A stretch of 64,000 bases of DNA from Azolla caroliniana (lineage: Eukaryota > Polypodiophyta), in contig JBHGNT010000008.1 of the NCBI GenBank assembly GCA_043228905.1, positions 496,001 to 560,000 on the forward strand, in the 5' to 3' direction. Below the pieces are notes generated by a model. The model saw nothing but the letters and a program-made list of their open reading frames with translations, was not told the origin of the DNA and did not search any database. A program made the position numbers and the translations under genes. Shown here piece after piece: positions 54,401-64,000 of this stretch. The first letter of the stretch is position 1. Every line of letters begins with the position of its first letter.

Positions 54401-54983
54401 ATATTTTGAATATGAATGTTTCACCTCCCAAGATGACTTGAAAAACACTCTGTCCATACGTGGTCTGTAAAGTCTACAACCTGAAACAAATAAAACAAAG
54501 TGCACTATATATGTGGTATATATCTATTAAAAATAATGTACATGTGTATATCCATGTCCTTCTATTTCTTCATCAACTAACCAAGCGTGCGTCATAGCCA
54601 AATGCTCTACAGTAAAGTGTAAAACAGTTCGCCCATTCTCCACAGCGGCCAGACCTTGTTTCTAACAACTGCAAAATGCCAAAATCTATTGATAAAATCA
54701 GCTACTTTATGCCAGGAAAAAAAAATATATACCTTTAATGGATCATTGTAACGAGGAAACCGAGTGATATTTTGACATGTTTTGCACCTATTATCAAAAG
54801 AGAAAAGAAAATGAACAGCATGTTTATCAAGAAATGGCATAACTAAAAAATTGATAAAAGAATTAAGACCTGTGTAGTTCAACCCGATTTGCTCCATACT
54901 GAAGATCTTCAGAATTAGGCATACCCATTCCAACATTCACTGTTTCTGCTGCACAATATAGACATTGTGCTGTATTTACCCAT
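51431..54983 (-). CDS. PNG1: Peptide:N-glycanase (PNGase), C-terminal eleven exons
   Basis: A cytosolic transglutaminase-fold amidase that removes N-glycans from misfolded glycoproteins during ER-associated degradation. Exons, 5' to 3' on the minus strand: 54983-54870, 54787-54733, 54668-54582, 54480-54425, 54266-54207, 54098-54011, 53838-53077, 52984-52924, 52008-51906, 51831-51694, 51512-51431. All have GT/AG borders and the phases join into 534 residues plus TGA. Zinc Cys pairs are CLYC and CKTC. The catalytic triad is Cys in GRCGEW (54642-54644), His in DHVWTE (54460-54462) and Asp in HLDPCEG (54251-54253). The C-terminal region ([36 protein letters not shown]) matches plant PNGases as I recall them and is discoidin-like. 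No stop or shift interrupts it. The N-terminal part (about 200 residues in plants) was not found. One donor (GTCATT after 54207) is weak. Confidence 0.93.
53077..53838 (-). other. PNG1: Large exon 7 of the PNGase gene
   Basis: A 762-bp exon (254 codons) coding the linker between catalytic core and C-terminal domain. It starts [20 protein letters not shown] and ends [10 protein letters not shown]. It includes a charged helix ([12 protein letters not shown]), [19 protein letters not shown], a Ser-rich patch and [10 protein letters not shown]. It is the only long exon; the other ten are 55-138 bp. Confidence 0.9.
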
Positions 54984-55600
54984 CTGTAATGAATTGAGCA
55001 TTAGATAGTGATCTATAAAAGTTGCCTAGATTCTCATGATGTTGGAACTTAATGTTCATCTGACAACTAATTATTCATCTTTTCTAAACACTGCAGCAGA
55101 AGCTTTTCTTTATAATCCATCGAGCTAACACATTGATTGGTATTTTGGGTTCTTTCACTTTATTTGAATGGCCTTTCTAATCAAATTTATTAACTTTGTC
55201 ACTAAGTCAGCATCGAAACAGTCTTCAGCTGGTATCATTGTGAAGGAGAACTTTATAATGTTGGATTGTCAAACCACCAATAGGGATAGCATAGCTAAAT
55301 CAGTAATCTAGTTATAAACAGCAAAAGCTACAATAATTATGGATTCAAATCTATCACCACTGATACTATTTGAAACATTTGTAACATGATCGATTCTCTT
55401 CACTATCCCATGAATGCAGCCTGTAACCCTGCAATAATTCCCAAGTTGCACATACTCCTGGAAAATGTTGCTATGAAATCAGGATGGAACATATTCACAC
55501 CACACATTCAGAATATGTATAGGACATCATAATGATGACTTTTATCAGCTGAATAGGCATTTTGGCTAGATGTCATTTCTACACCACTATTCTACGTACT
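54984..55600 (-). other. PNGase intron up to the copia M insertion
   Basis: The acceptor CATTACAG precedes the first visible exon at 54983. The rest is AT-rich intron DNA without recognisable coding. Its distal part, 55484-55590, is a repeat unit found again beyond M. Confidence 0.6.
55484..55590 (+). repeat. Intronic repeat unit, left of M
   Basis: A segment with TTTTATCAGCTGAATAGGCA and TTTTGGCTAGATGTCATTTC is about 90% similar to 60660-60765. A further partial copy begins near 60812, so it was a tandem array of about 175-bp units before M arrived. Confidence 0.82.
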
Positions 55601-55889
55601 TGTTGGGGTAAAGGCCCTAAATGACCCCCTTATAGTGTGTACATGAGTATAGGCCTATTTATAAAGGCCAAAAGTCACTAACCACTTTTTCGTTATTTTT
55701 GGGCTAAGTTAAGTGTGAACTTGGCCAACCCTAAATGGGTCTTATAAAACTACTGCAAAGGGAGCTCCTCCTACTACTGCTCTCTCTCTAGCTTTTCTAC
55801 CATAGCTCTACTATTGCATCTAAAGGGCGTATACTAGGGTGAATCCTGAGTATTCCTTAGCCCGATTGAAATCATTCCTAACCCTTACA
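55601..55889 (+). repeat. 5' LTR of M
   Basis: 289 bp, TGTTGGGG...CCCTTACA. TATAAAAC lies near 55743. It is followed by AC and the primer site. Confidence 0.92.
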
Positions 55890-55979
55890 ACTGGTACCAG
55901 AGCAGATTTAGGGTTTCTGAACTTCTGCACAGTTGCTGTACAGCAAAGAACAGGTGTTCAGACCTCTTTATTGTGAGCT

Positions 55980-57021
55980 ATGGCGTCATCCTCCTCAGAA
56001 GTGAAGAATCTTTTTGAGATTCGACGATTTGAGGGAACAGGTTTCGACTTGTGGAAGGAAAGATTGCAAGGAATTCTTTTTTTGAAGGATTGTGAGAGGG
56101 CGTTGGAGGCAGAAAAACCCAAGAACATGTCAGAAGTTGCATGGCAGATTTTAAACAAAAAGGTTGTCATATATATTAAGATGGCTGTTTCTGATGAGAT
56201 CTTGGTAGATCTCAAAGGGTTGGTATCTGCTTCTAAAATATGGGCAAAGATGCAGGCTACATATGAAAACAGTACACCTATTAATCAAGTACACCTAATA
56301 TGAAAGCTTGTTGGCATGCAATTGGATGAGTCCAAGAGTGCAGCTGAACACCTTATAACAGCTGTAGGACTCAAGAATGGCTCCTTTTGATGATAAGCTC
56401 AAAGCCATTTTCCTGCTAATGACACTACCTGACTCGTGGGAGACATTGGTAGTTTCATTGTCTAATAGCCCCAACTTAACCTTTGATGGTGTTAGGGGCT
56501 TTATACTCAATGAAGAGATCAGGAGAAAAGCAAGTGGAGAAGGTGGTAGCTCAGCTAACATGGTTAGAGGTAGGACAAATAAGAGAAGTAACTATGCACA
56601 TAGGAACAAATGTAAAAGCCAAGAAAGGGGAAATAGCAGCAAAGTTAAAAGCAATGACGTAACATGCTATCAATGTGGCAGGAAAGGCCACAAGAAACCT
56701 AATTGCCGCTATTACAAAGCAGAACTTGAAAGAAAAAAGAATTCTGGAGATAAGAGAAAGGACAAGACTAATTTACATGACAGCCAAAAGGACGAAGAGA
56801 AGGCCAATTTGGCCTCAAATGTAGTCATAGAGGAGCTGTCAAATGTTGAGGACATTTTATGTGCTACTTTTTCAGCGGATGATACTTACGCATATGATGC
56901 CTCTCTAAATATTCATTCAGAGGACATGTGTATCACTAAGAATGATCTTATTGATGCTTTGCTGACTGTCAATGATGCATTGGCCCAAAACATGGTTAGT
57001 GTTTTTCTACTTTTATTGTAG
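55980..57021 (+). pseudogene. Element M gag
   Basis: It starts ATG 55980. The N-terminal part has FEGTGFDLWKERLQGILF, typical of copia gag. A shift occurs near 56300-56377 and the frame continues FDDKLKAIFLLMTLPDSWE, NLTFDGVRGFILNEE and the zinc knuckle CYQCGRKGHKKPNC (C-x2-C-x4-H-x4-C, about 56668-56709), then an acidic tail. The end is disturbed by a 60-bp duplication. Confidence 0.88.
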
Positions 57022-57154
57022 GCAGCCATGGCCATGTATACCTTGGAAACAATCATGCATGGTGCTTCATTTCATGTGACACCTATCAAGGAGTGTTTTT
57101 CTACTTTTACTGTAGGCAGCCATGGCCATGTATACCTTGGAAACAATCATGCAT
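57001..57154 (+). repeat. 60-bp direct duplication at the M gag/protease border
   Basis: GTTTTTCTACTTTTA.TGTAGG at 57001-57060 recurs at 57095-57154, 94 bp apart. The upstream copy replaces the expected protease start, so the Asp-Ser-Gly active site is missing (only GASFHVTPIKE remains). Confidence 0.85.
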
Positions 57155-58651
57155 GTTCCATTGAGGGTATTGGCACTGTGCGTTTTTCTACAAATGGCAC
57201 TAATGAGCGGGTTTTGCATAATGTGCGTTATGTACCAGGGATCACGAAGAGCTTGCTTCCTGTGGGGCAAATGAATATGCATGGTTATAGCATTCTCTTT
57301 GAGAGAGGATCATGGAAAATGACAAAAGGTTCAAGACTGATTGTGAAAGGCACAAAGAAGGGAACTCTTTATTGCTTACATGGAAATGCTATATCGGGCA
57401 AATTTATTGCTTTGGCTGAAGTTCACTCCCATATAGAGTTGTGGCATAAGAGACTTGGCAATATGAGCTAGAAGGGTCTCACTAGGCTTTGTAATCTAAA
57501 GAAGCTTGATGCTAAAGGCACGAAGCTTGATTTTTGTAATGAATGCCAATATGGAAAGCAAGTGAAACGTTCCTTTTACTCTGGTGTGTCTCATAAGTCT
57601 TGTGTATTTGATCTTGTTCATTCTGATGTGTGTAGCATGCCCACCAAATCTATGGGGGGTGCAATGTATTTTATCTCATTTGTTGATGATTTCTCTAGAA
57701 AAATTTGGGTTCAATTTCTTAAATCTAAGGATGAAGCCTTTGCTGCATTTAAGCGTTTTTATGCATTTGTGACCACCCAAACAGGAAGAAAACTGAAATG
57801 TTTGCATATGGACAATGGTGGTAAGTATACAAGTGTTGAATTCAAGAAATTTTGTGAAATTTTGGGTATTAAGAGAGCTTATTGTTCCATACAGCCTCTC
57901 TTCTAATGGTGTGGCTGAATGATATATAAGGACACTTTGTGAGAGAGTGAGATGCATGCTGTCCACCGCTAATCTCCCTCATGGATTTTGGGGAGAGGCA
58001 CTCAAAACTGCAGTACATGTATGCAATAGATCCCCTCACACGACTTTAAAGGGTGACATCCCTAAAGAGGTTTGGTCTGGCAAACCTGCTTCATATGATC
58101 ACTTACGTGTCTTTGGCTGTGAGGCTTTTGTACATATAAGGCCTGAGCTGAGAAACAAACTTGATGCCAAGTCCATTAAGGGCCTCTTCATGGGATATGG
58201 TGAAGAAGGCGAAATGGGTTATAGGATTTGGATACCCCAGCTCAAGAAGGTTATACACAACCGAGATGTTGTTTTCAATGAGGCAAGGCTGTTTCGAAAC
58301 AATTGTGCCTCAAAAGATGACCATAAAAGGGTCAGATTTCAGCATGACCAGACACCTGTTAGACCCAGTTTTGACCATCAGGATCCACCACAAAGGACTG
58401 AAAATATTGATCATCCAGTGGTTTTGGAGCCAGAAGATGTTGGGCAGCAAGATGAGGATGCTGAGAGGAATATGCGGCCAAATAATAATGCTGAAAATGG
58501 CGCTGAAAATAATGGACAACAGCCTAACAATGATAATTTAGACATGCCACCTGATGTTGATCCATTACCTGACAATATGGATCATTGGGTGAGACGTTCT
58601 ACACGTATAAGACGAAATGTGAGTAGATTTGACCCTCATTGCACTACATAA
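57028..58651 (+). pseudogene. Element M protease remnant and integrase
   Basis: After GASFHVTPIKECFSTF come VRYVPGITKSLLPVGQM and the pre-integrase motif ELWHKRLGNMS, then a stop at 57469. The zinc pair is CNECQYGKQ and the core has HSDVCSMPTKSMGG, MDNGGKYTSVEF and a damaged NGVAE (57910, stops and a Glu codon followed by TGA). A later frame (57947-58651) holds AVHVCNRSPHTTLKG, VFGCEAFVHIRPELRNKLD and an acidic Asn-rich linker ending WVRRSTRIRRNV. Confidence 0.88.
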
Positions 58652-58660
58652 TGTTGACCA

Positions 58661-60236
58661 ATGAGGGAGAACCTCTTACATATAAAGAGGCAAAGGCATG
58701 TGAACACAGCAATAAGTGGGAGCTTGCTATGCAGGAAGAGATTAAGGCTCTGCATTCAAATAATACCTAGGACTTCGTTGAACTGGACAAAGGAAGGAAA
58801 GCTATTCCTAACAAATGGGTATATAAAATCAAGACCGTTGATGACAAACCCAAGTATAAAGCAAGGCTGGTTGCAAAAGGATATGCTCAAACTAAGGGCG
58901 TAGATTTTCAAGAAGTGTTTTCTCCTGTGGTAAAAATGACCACTTTGTGAGTGCTATTTGCTATAGTGGCTACTTGATTTGGAATTAGACCAAATGGATG
59001 TACATACACCTTTTTTGCATGGTGACATTGATGAAGAGCTTTACATGAAACAGCCTGAGGGCTTTGTTATTCCTGGAAAGGAACGTTTGGTATGTAAGCT
59101 TAATAGAAGCTTGTATGGACTGAAACAAGCTTCTAGACAATGGTACAAAAAGAAGCCATGTTGATCACTGTTTGTATACTAAAAGAGATGAAAGTGGCAG
59201 CCCAATCATTCTTGTACTATATATAGATGATATGCTCATTGCTGCCAAGAAAAGGAGCACTGTTGATGTCCTTAAAAAGCAGCTGAAATCGGCATTTTCA
59301 ATGAAAGACCCTGGGGGAGCTGAACATGTACTTGGAGTAAGATTAGGAGACAATGGGAGCAGCACACATTGTATTTATCTCAAGAAAAATACATTGACAA
59401 GGTGCTGGACAGATTTTGTATGGCTGATGCAAAGCCTCTTGGAGTGCCATTACAGCCATATGATAACGTCTCTAAGGAAGATTGTCCTAAGACACAAGAA
59501 GCAATCAATGACATGCATGGTGTACCTTATGCTTCAGCTTGTGGTTCACTTATGTATGCTATGGTTGCTACTAGACCTGATATTGCCTATGCAGTGGGAG
59601 TTGTAAGCTGATTCATGGCTAATCCGGGCAAGGCACATTGGAATACAGTAAAGTCCATTATGAGGTAATTAAAAGGGACTAAAAATAAATGCCTCTGTTA
59701 TGGAAAAGACCCATTAGAGCGGAAGGGTTTCTGTGACTCTAACATGGCAGGTGATGTGGATACACGGAAATCTACAAGTGGCTATGTATTCACACTTGCA
59801 GGTGGTGTTGTATCATGGTGTAGTAGGCTGCAAAAGGTTGTTGTTTTGTCCACTACCGAGGCAGAATATATCTCAGCCACTGAGGCTTCCAAGGAAGCAA
59901 TATGGTTAGCACGTCTATGCAATGAGTTTGGTTTGCCTGAAAAGGCACCCATTCTTGGTTGTGATAGCCAGAATATGGTTAGCACGTCTATGCAGTGAGT
60001 TTGGTTTGCCTGAAAAGGCACCCATTCTTGGTTGTGATAGCCATCTGTTTCGCAAAGAAAGCTATGTTTCATGCACACACAAAACATATTGATGTGCGAT
60101 ATCACTTCATTCGAGAAGTGCTTGAGGATGGCCTTATCACATTGATAAAGGTCCACACATCATAGAACCCTGCAAATGTACTGACCAAGTGCTTATCCAA
60201 AGCACAACATTAGATATGTATACAAATGGTGGGAGT
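58661..60236 (+). pseudogene. Element M reverse transcriptase and RNase H
   Basis: RT pieces in several frames: [57 protein letters not shown], catalytic YIDD (59218-59229). RNase H: DSNMAGDVDTRKSTSGYVFT, STTEAEYISATEASKEAIW. A 73-bp duplication (59899-60044) disrupts the end. Stops and shifts occur about every 150-300 bp, so it is older or less constrained than K and L. Confidence 0.9.
59899..60044 (+). repeat. 73-bp tandem duplication in M RNase H
   Basis: Units 59899-59971 and 59972-60044, AATATGGTTAGCACGTCTAT onward, one mismatch noted. Out of frame. Confidence 0.93.
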
Positions 60237-60278
60237 CACGTAGCTTAAAGGCGTCATTTATGGCTTTAAGTGGGAGGT

Positions 60279-60591
60279 TGTTGGGGTAAAGGCCCTAAAT
60301 GACCCCCTTATAGTGTGTACATGTGTATAGGCTTATTTATAAAGGCCAAAAGTCACTAATCACTTTTTCGTTATTTTTGGGCCAAGTTCAGTGTGAACTT
60401 GGCCAACCCTAAATGGATCTTATAAAACATAAGTTAAAAACTTTTGGATCTCACTTCAAAGGTGAGCTCCTCCAACTACTGCTCTCTCTCTATCTTTTCT
60501 ACCATAGCTCCACTATTGCATCTGAAGGGCCTATACTAGGGTGAATCCAGAGTATTCCTTAGCCCGATTGACATCATTCCTAACCCTTACA
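60279..60591 (+). repeat. 3' LTR of M
   Basis: Preceded by TTTAAGTGGGAGGT. 313 bp, longer than the 5' LTR by an insertion around 60430-60460 (CATAAGTTAAAAACTTTTGG). Confidence 0.92.
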
Positions 60592-61281
60592 TGTACTACC
60601 ATCATATTCCAAACACTACTATTCATTAATCCCCCTTCTATGCTTGAGTAATCACATGGATGAAGCATGTTCACACTGCACATTGAAAATATGTAAGGGA
60701 CATCACAGGGATTTTATCAGCTGAATAGGCATTTTGGCTAGAAGTCATTTCCAGACAACTAATTTATATCCTGTCATTATATTCCAATCAGGGTCATCAT
60801 AAATCCCCCACCTATGCTTACCTAATTACATGGATCTGCACATTTCCCATGAGATTTATGTCACAGAAAATTCATTGGTGTCTTTTAAGAACTTTAAAGG
60901 ATTCGCAATTATTTACTTCTAGAACCTCTAAAAACTTCTGACCTTCAAAACTAACCATTCTTGTTAGATATAATTTATCCCCACATTTTGTGATAGTGCC
61001 CCAAATGAGTAGCTATTGTGCAACCTGACCATATGGGTTCATAAGGTGTCAATGTAGGAATCCGTAGATGAGTACAAGAAAATGTGTTTAGGAAAGAGGG
61101 AAGTAGGGTAATAGGATCTACTAGAAGAATATTTTTTGGGCAAGTTGAGATGTACTTAGTCTTGAAGTATGTGCCATTGACTTTAACATAAGTACTATCT
61201 AGCACTAGCTTGTATCTAGGGAGATAGGTCATATTAAATGACAAGTCAGTTGACAGAAAAGGAATATCCGCACTATATCAA
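60592..61281. other. Intron or upstream DNA right of M
   Basis: It starts with two partial copies of the 175-bp intronic repeat (60592-60840). A 90-codon minus-strand frame (60975-61244, MSFNMTYLPRYKLVLDSTYV) is uninterrupted but matches no family I recognise and lacks splice or start context. I do not call it a gene. Confidence 0.45.
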
Positions 61282-62076
61282 TTGACTTTCACATTTAATG
61301 TGACACTGAGAGGAAACAGAGAATATAAATACACACTCTCTCTCTATACCAAAATACCACTTGGTACAAAGATGGCCCACTATAAGACACACTTCTTACA
61401 TACATCGGAGGATGGATTCGTCATCAGGCCACCTTATATGGACATACATCTATCCTATGTGCTGCGTAGTGTGATAGGGCAGCTGCGAACTTCATCACAT
61501 CAGCTACAAATTGAGGTAGGCAGATATACACAACTACCTCTAGAAGAGAGAATTTGCCAATTGTGTCATCAAGGAATGGAATCTGAGGAACACTATGTTT
61601 GTCATTGTAGTGTCTTTTATGAAATCAGAGGGAGATACTATTGCCTCTTTAAACAAGGCTTTGGCCCATTATGCAAGGTAATCGAATATGAGGACCAACG
61701 ATGCCTAGGACTTTTCTTGCTAGAGCTCAAGAGACATCGGGAAAAGTTGTTGAACAATACAGCCACACAAGCTCATCCACAAAGAACAATCACAACTTTC
61801 TTTAGCCCCATCACTCCTTATGCTACAAGTCCATCACGGGATACACAAATCGGCTCCAAACAAGGACATAACAAAGGGGTTACAATTGATCGGGCAATAG
61901 CAATTTGTTGTGCACGTAGGCCCCGGCCCCATGAACCACGACCTCGACACCCTTGTCATCAACAGATAAAAGCCATTATCTCCCGCCATCATAGGTGCTT
62001 CCCTCGCTTCGGAGACATTTCCATTCTGGATCGACCTATGTTAGAAATCTTTCGAAGACAAAAGCTACAATCATAG
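61282..62076 (+). pseudogene. LINE ORF2 C-terminal fragment
   Basis: An open frame of 264 codons. The segment RICQLCHQGMESEEHYVCHC with the following YEIRGRYY is the Cys/His zinc-like motif found at the C-terminus of non-LTR retrotransposon polyproteins, after the reverse transcriptase. The preceding part has LRSVIGQLRTSSHQLQIEVG. No reverse transcriptase core lies upstream on this strand, so the copy is 5' truncated, as is usual for LINEs. The first codons (61282 on) may be fortuitous. It ends in TAG after RRQKLQS. Confidence 0.72.
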
Positions 62077-62085
62077 TTCCTAATA

Positions 62086-62132
62086 TTCGCGTACGTCCAA
62101 TTTACTGGACGTACGCGAACGTTTGCAAACGT
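62086..62132 (+). repeat. Inverted repeat and adjoining palindrome
   Basis: TTCGCGTACGTCCA (62086-62099) and its exact reverse complement (62106-62119) flank a 6-base loop. ACGTTTGCAAACGT (62119-62132) is a perfect 14-bp palindrome that follows at once. Confidence 0.93.
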
Positions 62133-62160
62133 ACATGTATGATACATGATATTCGTTTGG

Positions 62161-62200
62161 CTTTTTTTTTGGGGGGAGGGGGGGGGGGGGGGGGGGGTTA
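62161..62200 (+). repeat. Poly-T then poly-G run
   Basis: Nine T, then G-runs with one A inside, about 25 G in all. It may be partly a sequencing or assembly artefact. Confidence 0.9.
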
Positions 62201-62905
62201 ATTTTTTATATTCATAATTCTTTGTGAATAGAAGTGATGTCTGACACACATACACACACTCTCTCTCTCTCACACGAGAACTGATAGATTTTCTCTCTCT
62301 ACAAAATCTAGATATCTAATATACATATTACACACTCCCTCACACAGACAAAACCCATAGCTCCTCTCTCTCTCTCTCTCTCTAGAGTCTAGATATACAC
62401 TCAATCACTGTCTCCTCACACATGCAAAACAGGGCTTCTCTCTCTAGACCACACACGCTCTCTCTCTCTCTCTCTCTCCCCCTCACACACACACACACAA
62501 TGTACACCATATACACCATATGTATATATATCTATGTACCGCGTATGGATTTCAATCATACTTGGAACACGTATGAGTATGATACGAATATTGGCGTTTG
62601 AGTATGACACAAATGGGACGTATGGCTAGAACTATGGCTACAATATACCTAACTTGAGAATCTCACATGTGCCAAAAACCAGATTCCCTCGTTCCTTTTC
62701 TTTTCATCTCATTTACTTTTATATTTACTGTGTAATATTATTTTATTTTGATTTGTTCTCAAAGATGAGACAACACTTAAGATGTAATCTCTTACTTGGT
62801 CTTATAGGCCATTTTGGCCTCTTAAAAGACGTTAATATATCTTTCTTTCTTTCTTCTTTCTCTCTCTCGTTTCTTTCTTCATTCTTTCTCTCTCTCTCTC
62901 TCTTA

Positions 62906-64000
62906 CTGCAAATGTATCAAATGTATCAAATAACCATAGCTTAGTCCGTGGCTCTTGGAACTGCAAATGTGCACATTGTCTCTCGAGAGCACCAAGGGCT
63001 GCATATGCACGAGAAAGTCGGGCACAAGCAGCCTCCTATAAGGAGAACCTAGGTCTTGTAAATGTTACTCCTCGGTATGTGTAGGAGCATGTGTATTCCA
63101 CCTTTTCCTCTCCCAAGAAGAATTCTGGTTTTGATCTTGTTACCCATGCTTGGGTGGTGTTAAACACCATCACTTTAGTTTTATTTATGTTGATTGACAA
63201 ACCTTTTCCATACAAAATAGTTTTAAGGGATTTAGATGTCTTTGTAGTCCCTCCGGAGAGTCACAAATCAGCACAATATCATCAGCATATAGTAATATTT
63301 GTATAGCTATACCTGCTAGGTGTGCTCCGGAACCCCCAAATCTCTTTATGTACTGTGATACCTCATCTATATAGAGACCGAAGAGTGTGGGGGATAGTGG
63401 GCATCCTTGCTTCACGCCAATTGTGCTAGCCACCACCTCTGACAAGCCCTTAGAAGACTGCACTTTTCCTGACACAGATTCATAGAGTACATAGATTCCC
63501 CATTGCATATCTATAGGAACACCAAGGGCTTCTAGCCGCTGCATAAGCTGAGCACGTGGCACAGTGTCAAAAGCTTTTCGGAAATCCACAAAGCAGTAAT
63601 AAATCCTCTTATTGTGGGCTCTGCCCTCCTCAATAAGGGCCCGGAGGGTGAATATGTGATCCAAAGTTGTGAACCCCTTCCGAAAGCCTGCTTGTCCAAT
63701 TGAACGGCAGCCATTTTGCTCTGCCCATATACTCAATTCTGATTCTAGAATTGAGCCATATAGTTTAGCCAAGTAATGGCCAATCATGATTGTCCTATAG
63801 TTGCTTGGCATCATGGGGTCTCCACTCTTGAGGATTGGCACAATGGTATGTTGAGTCCATCTAGTAGGAAAACCTTCACACATGGCTCTATTAAAGATGT
63901 GTGCTAGCAATGGGAGCAAGGTGTCACGGGCATAGATAAAGTGCTCACCCACCAATCCATCAGGATCTTGGGCCTTCCCAAATTGTAACCTATCAATGGC
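62906..64000 (-). pseudogene. LINE reverse transcriptase, runs off the window end
   Basis: The main frame is 63955-63185, minus. Motifs are FPTRWTQHTIVPILKSGDP, NYRTIMIGHYLAKLYGSILE, GQAGFRKGFTTLDHIFTL, YYCFVDFRKAFDTVPR, GVKQGCPLSPTLFGLYID and catalytic YADD (63278-63289), the order of a non-LTR reverse transcriptase. A one-base shift near 63205 moves the frame; it continues LSININKTKVMVFNTTQAWV, FFLGEEKVEYTCSYTY to PRTKLWLFDT near 62920, with a stop near 63040. Similarity then ends at a CT-rich run. The upstream endonuclease region would lie beyond 64000. It would copy its RNA at a nicked target. Confidence 0.92.

Larger units (their letters stand above)
55601..60591 (+). mobile_element. Ty1/copia element M in the PNGase intron
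   Basis: LTRs 55601-55889 and 60279-60591, beginning TGTTGGGGTAAAGGCCC and ending CCTAACCCTTACA. The primer site TGGTACCAGAGC lies at 55892. GTACT precedes the 5' LTR and follows the 3' LTR after one extra T, so the target duplication is probable but offset by one base. Transcription sense is opposite to the host gene. It is highly degenerate, with stops, two short tandem duplications and a split RT. It belongs to a different copia lineage from K and L (gag MASSSSEVKNLFEIRRFEGT). Confidence 0.92.
62077..62905. other. Low-complexity stretch between the two LINE fragments
   Basis: Contents in order: palindromes (62086-62132), a T/G homopolymer (62161-62200), CT and CA runs (62262-62500), short AT-rich DNA and a CTTT/CTCT run (62838-62905). 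No gene seen. Confidence 0.7.

Noticed and set aside
60975-61244. A 90-codon minus-strand frame as a PNGase upstream exon
   Set aside because: Its sequence has no similarity to the N-terminal region expected before the visible exons and has no matching splice phase.

Overview
The window looks like the repeat-dominated DNA of a land plant with a large genome. It holds one recognisable cellular gene, on the minus strand at 51431-54983. This encodes the C-terminal three quarters of a plant-type cytosolic peptide:N-glycanase (PNGase) in eleven short exons. Almost everything else is LTR retrotransposons inserted into one another, plus two LINE fragments. I cannot name the species. The intron-rich gene with a >5 kb intron stuffed with transposons, the copia/gypsy mixture and the LINE type suggest a big-genome plant, possibly a seedless vascular plant or a gymnosperm (weak inference).

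Layout. 1-9492: two damaged Ty3/gypsy copies of one family (A, then B) joined through a single LTR. B carries a reverse-oriented solo copia-type LTR (5417-6103). 9493-10814: the 3' end of a chromodomain-type gypsy (D'), cut by B on its left. 10815-12150 and 48007-about 49638: the oldest visible element, F (gypsy), split by a second chromodomain gypsy, D (12151-48006), with a clean 5-bp target duplication TCTAC.

Inside D. The gag of D is split by a non-autonomous element G (12808-29093, duplication ATGC). G in turn holds a small non-coding LTR element J (13468-16517, ACGAT), a copia element L (17776-23378, ATTCA), an extra LTR (24522-25563) and a 2.1-kb solo LTR H (26780-28921). The protease/RT boundary of D is split by copia K (30865-36422, ACTAT), a sister of L. 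The 3' end of D is split by gypsy C (39328-47522, CCGG), the best preserved relative of A and B. Junctions of D, G, J, K, L, C and N were read directly, because the interrupted host sequence resumes across each insertion.

49639-51430 has no gene I recognise. 54984-64000 is the 5' intron or upstream region of the PNGase gene. It holds a degenerate copia M (55601-60591) antisense to the gene, an intronic tandem repeat, a plus-strand LINE C-terminal fragment, palindromes and homopolymers, and a minus-strand LINE reverse transcriptase running off the window end.

How the parts relate. No LTR element here is intact: all have stops, frameshifts, tandem duplications or deletions, and most nonsense changes look like C-to-T or G-to-A. 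The most interesting relation is between G (long LTRs, no recognisable coding) and the A/B/C family. They share the primer-binding site, the polypurine tract and 4-bp target duplications, so G may have been mobilised by A/B/C-type proteins. LTRs of D, and the solo LTR H, contain tRNA-like A-box/B-box pairs. Nearly every LTR element lies in the same orientation.
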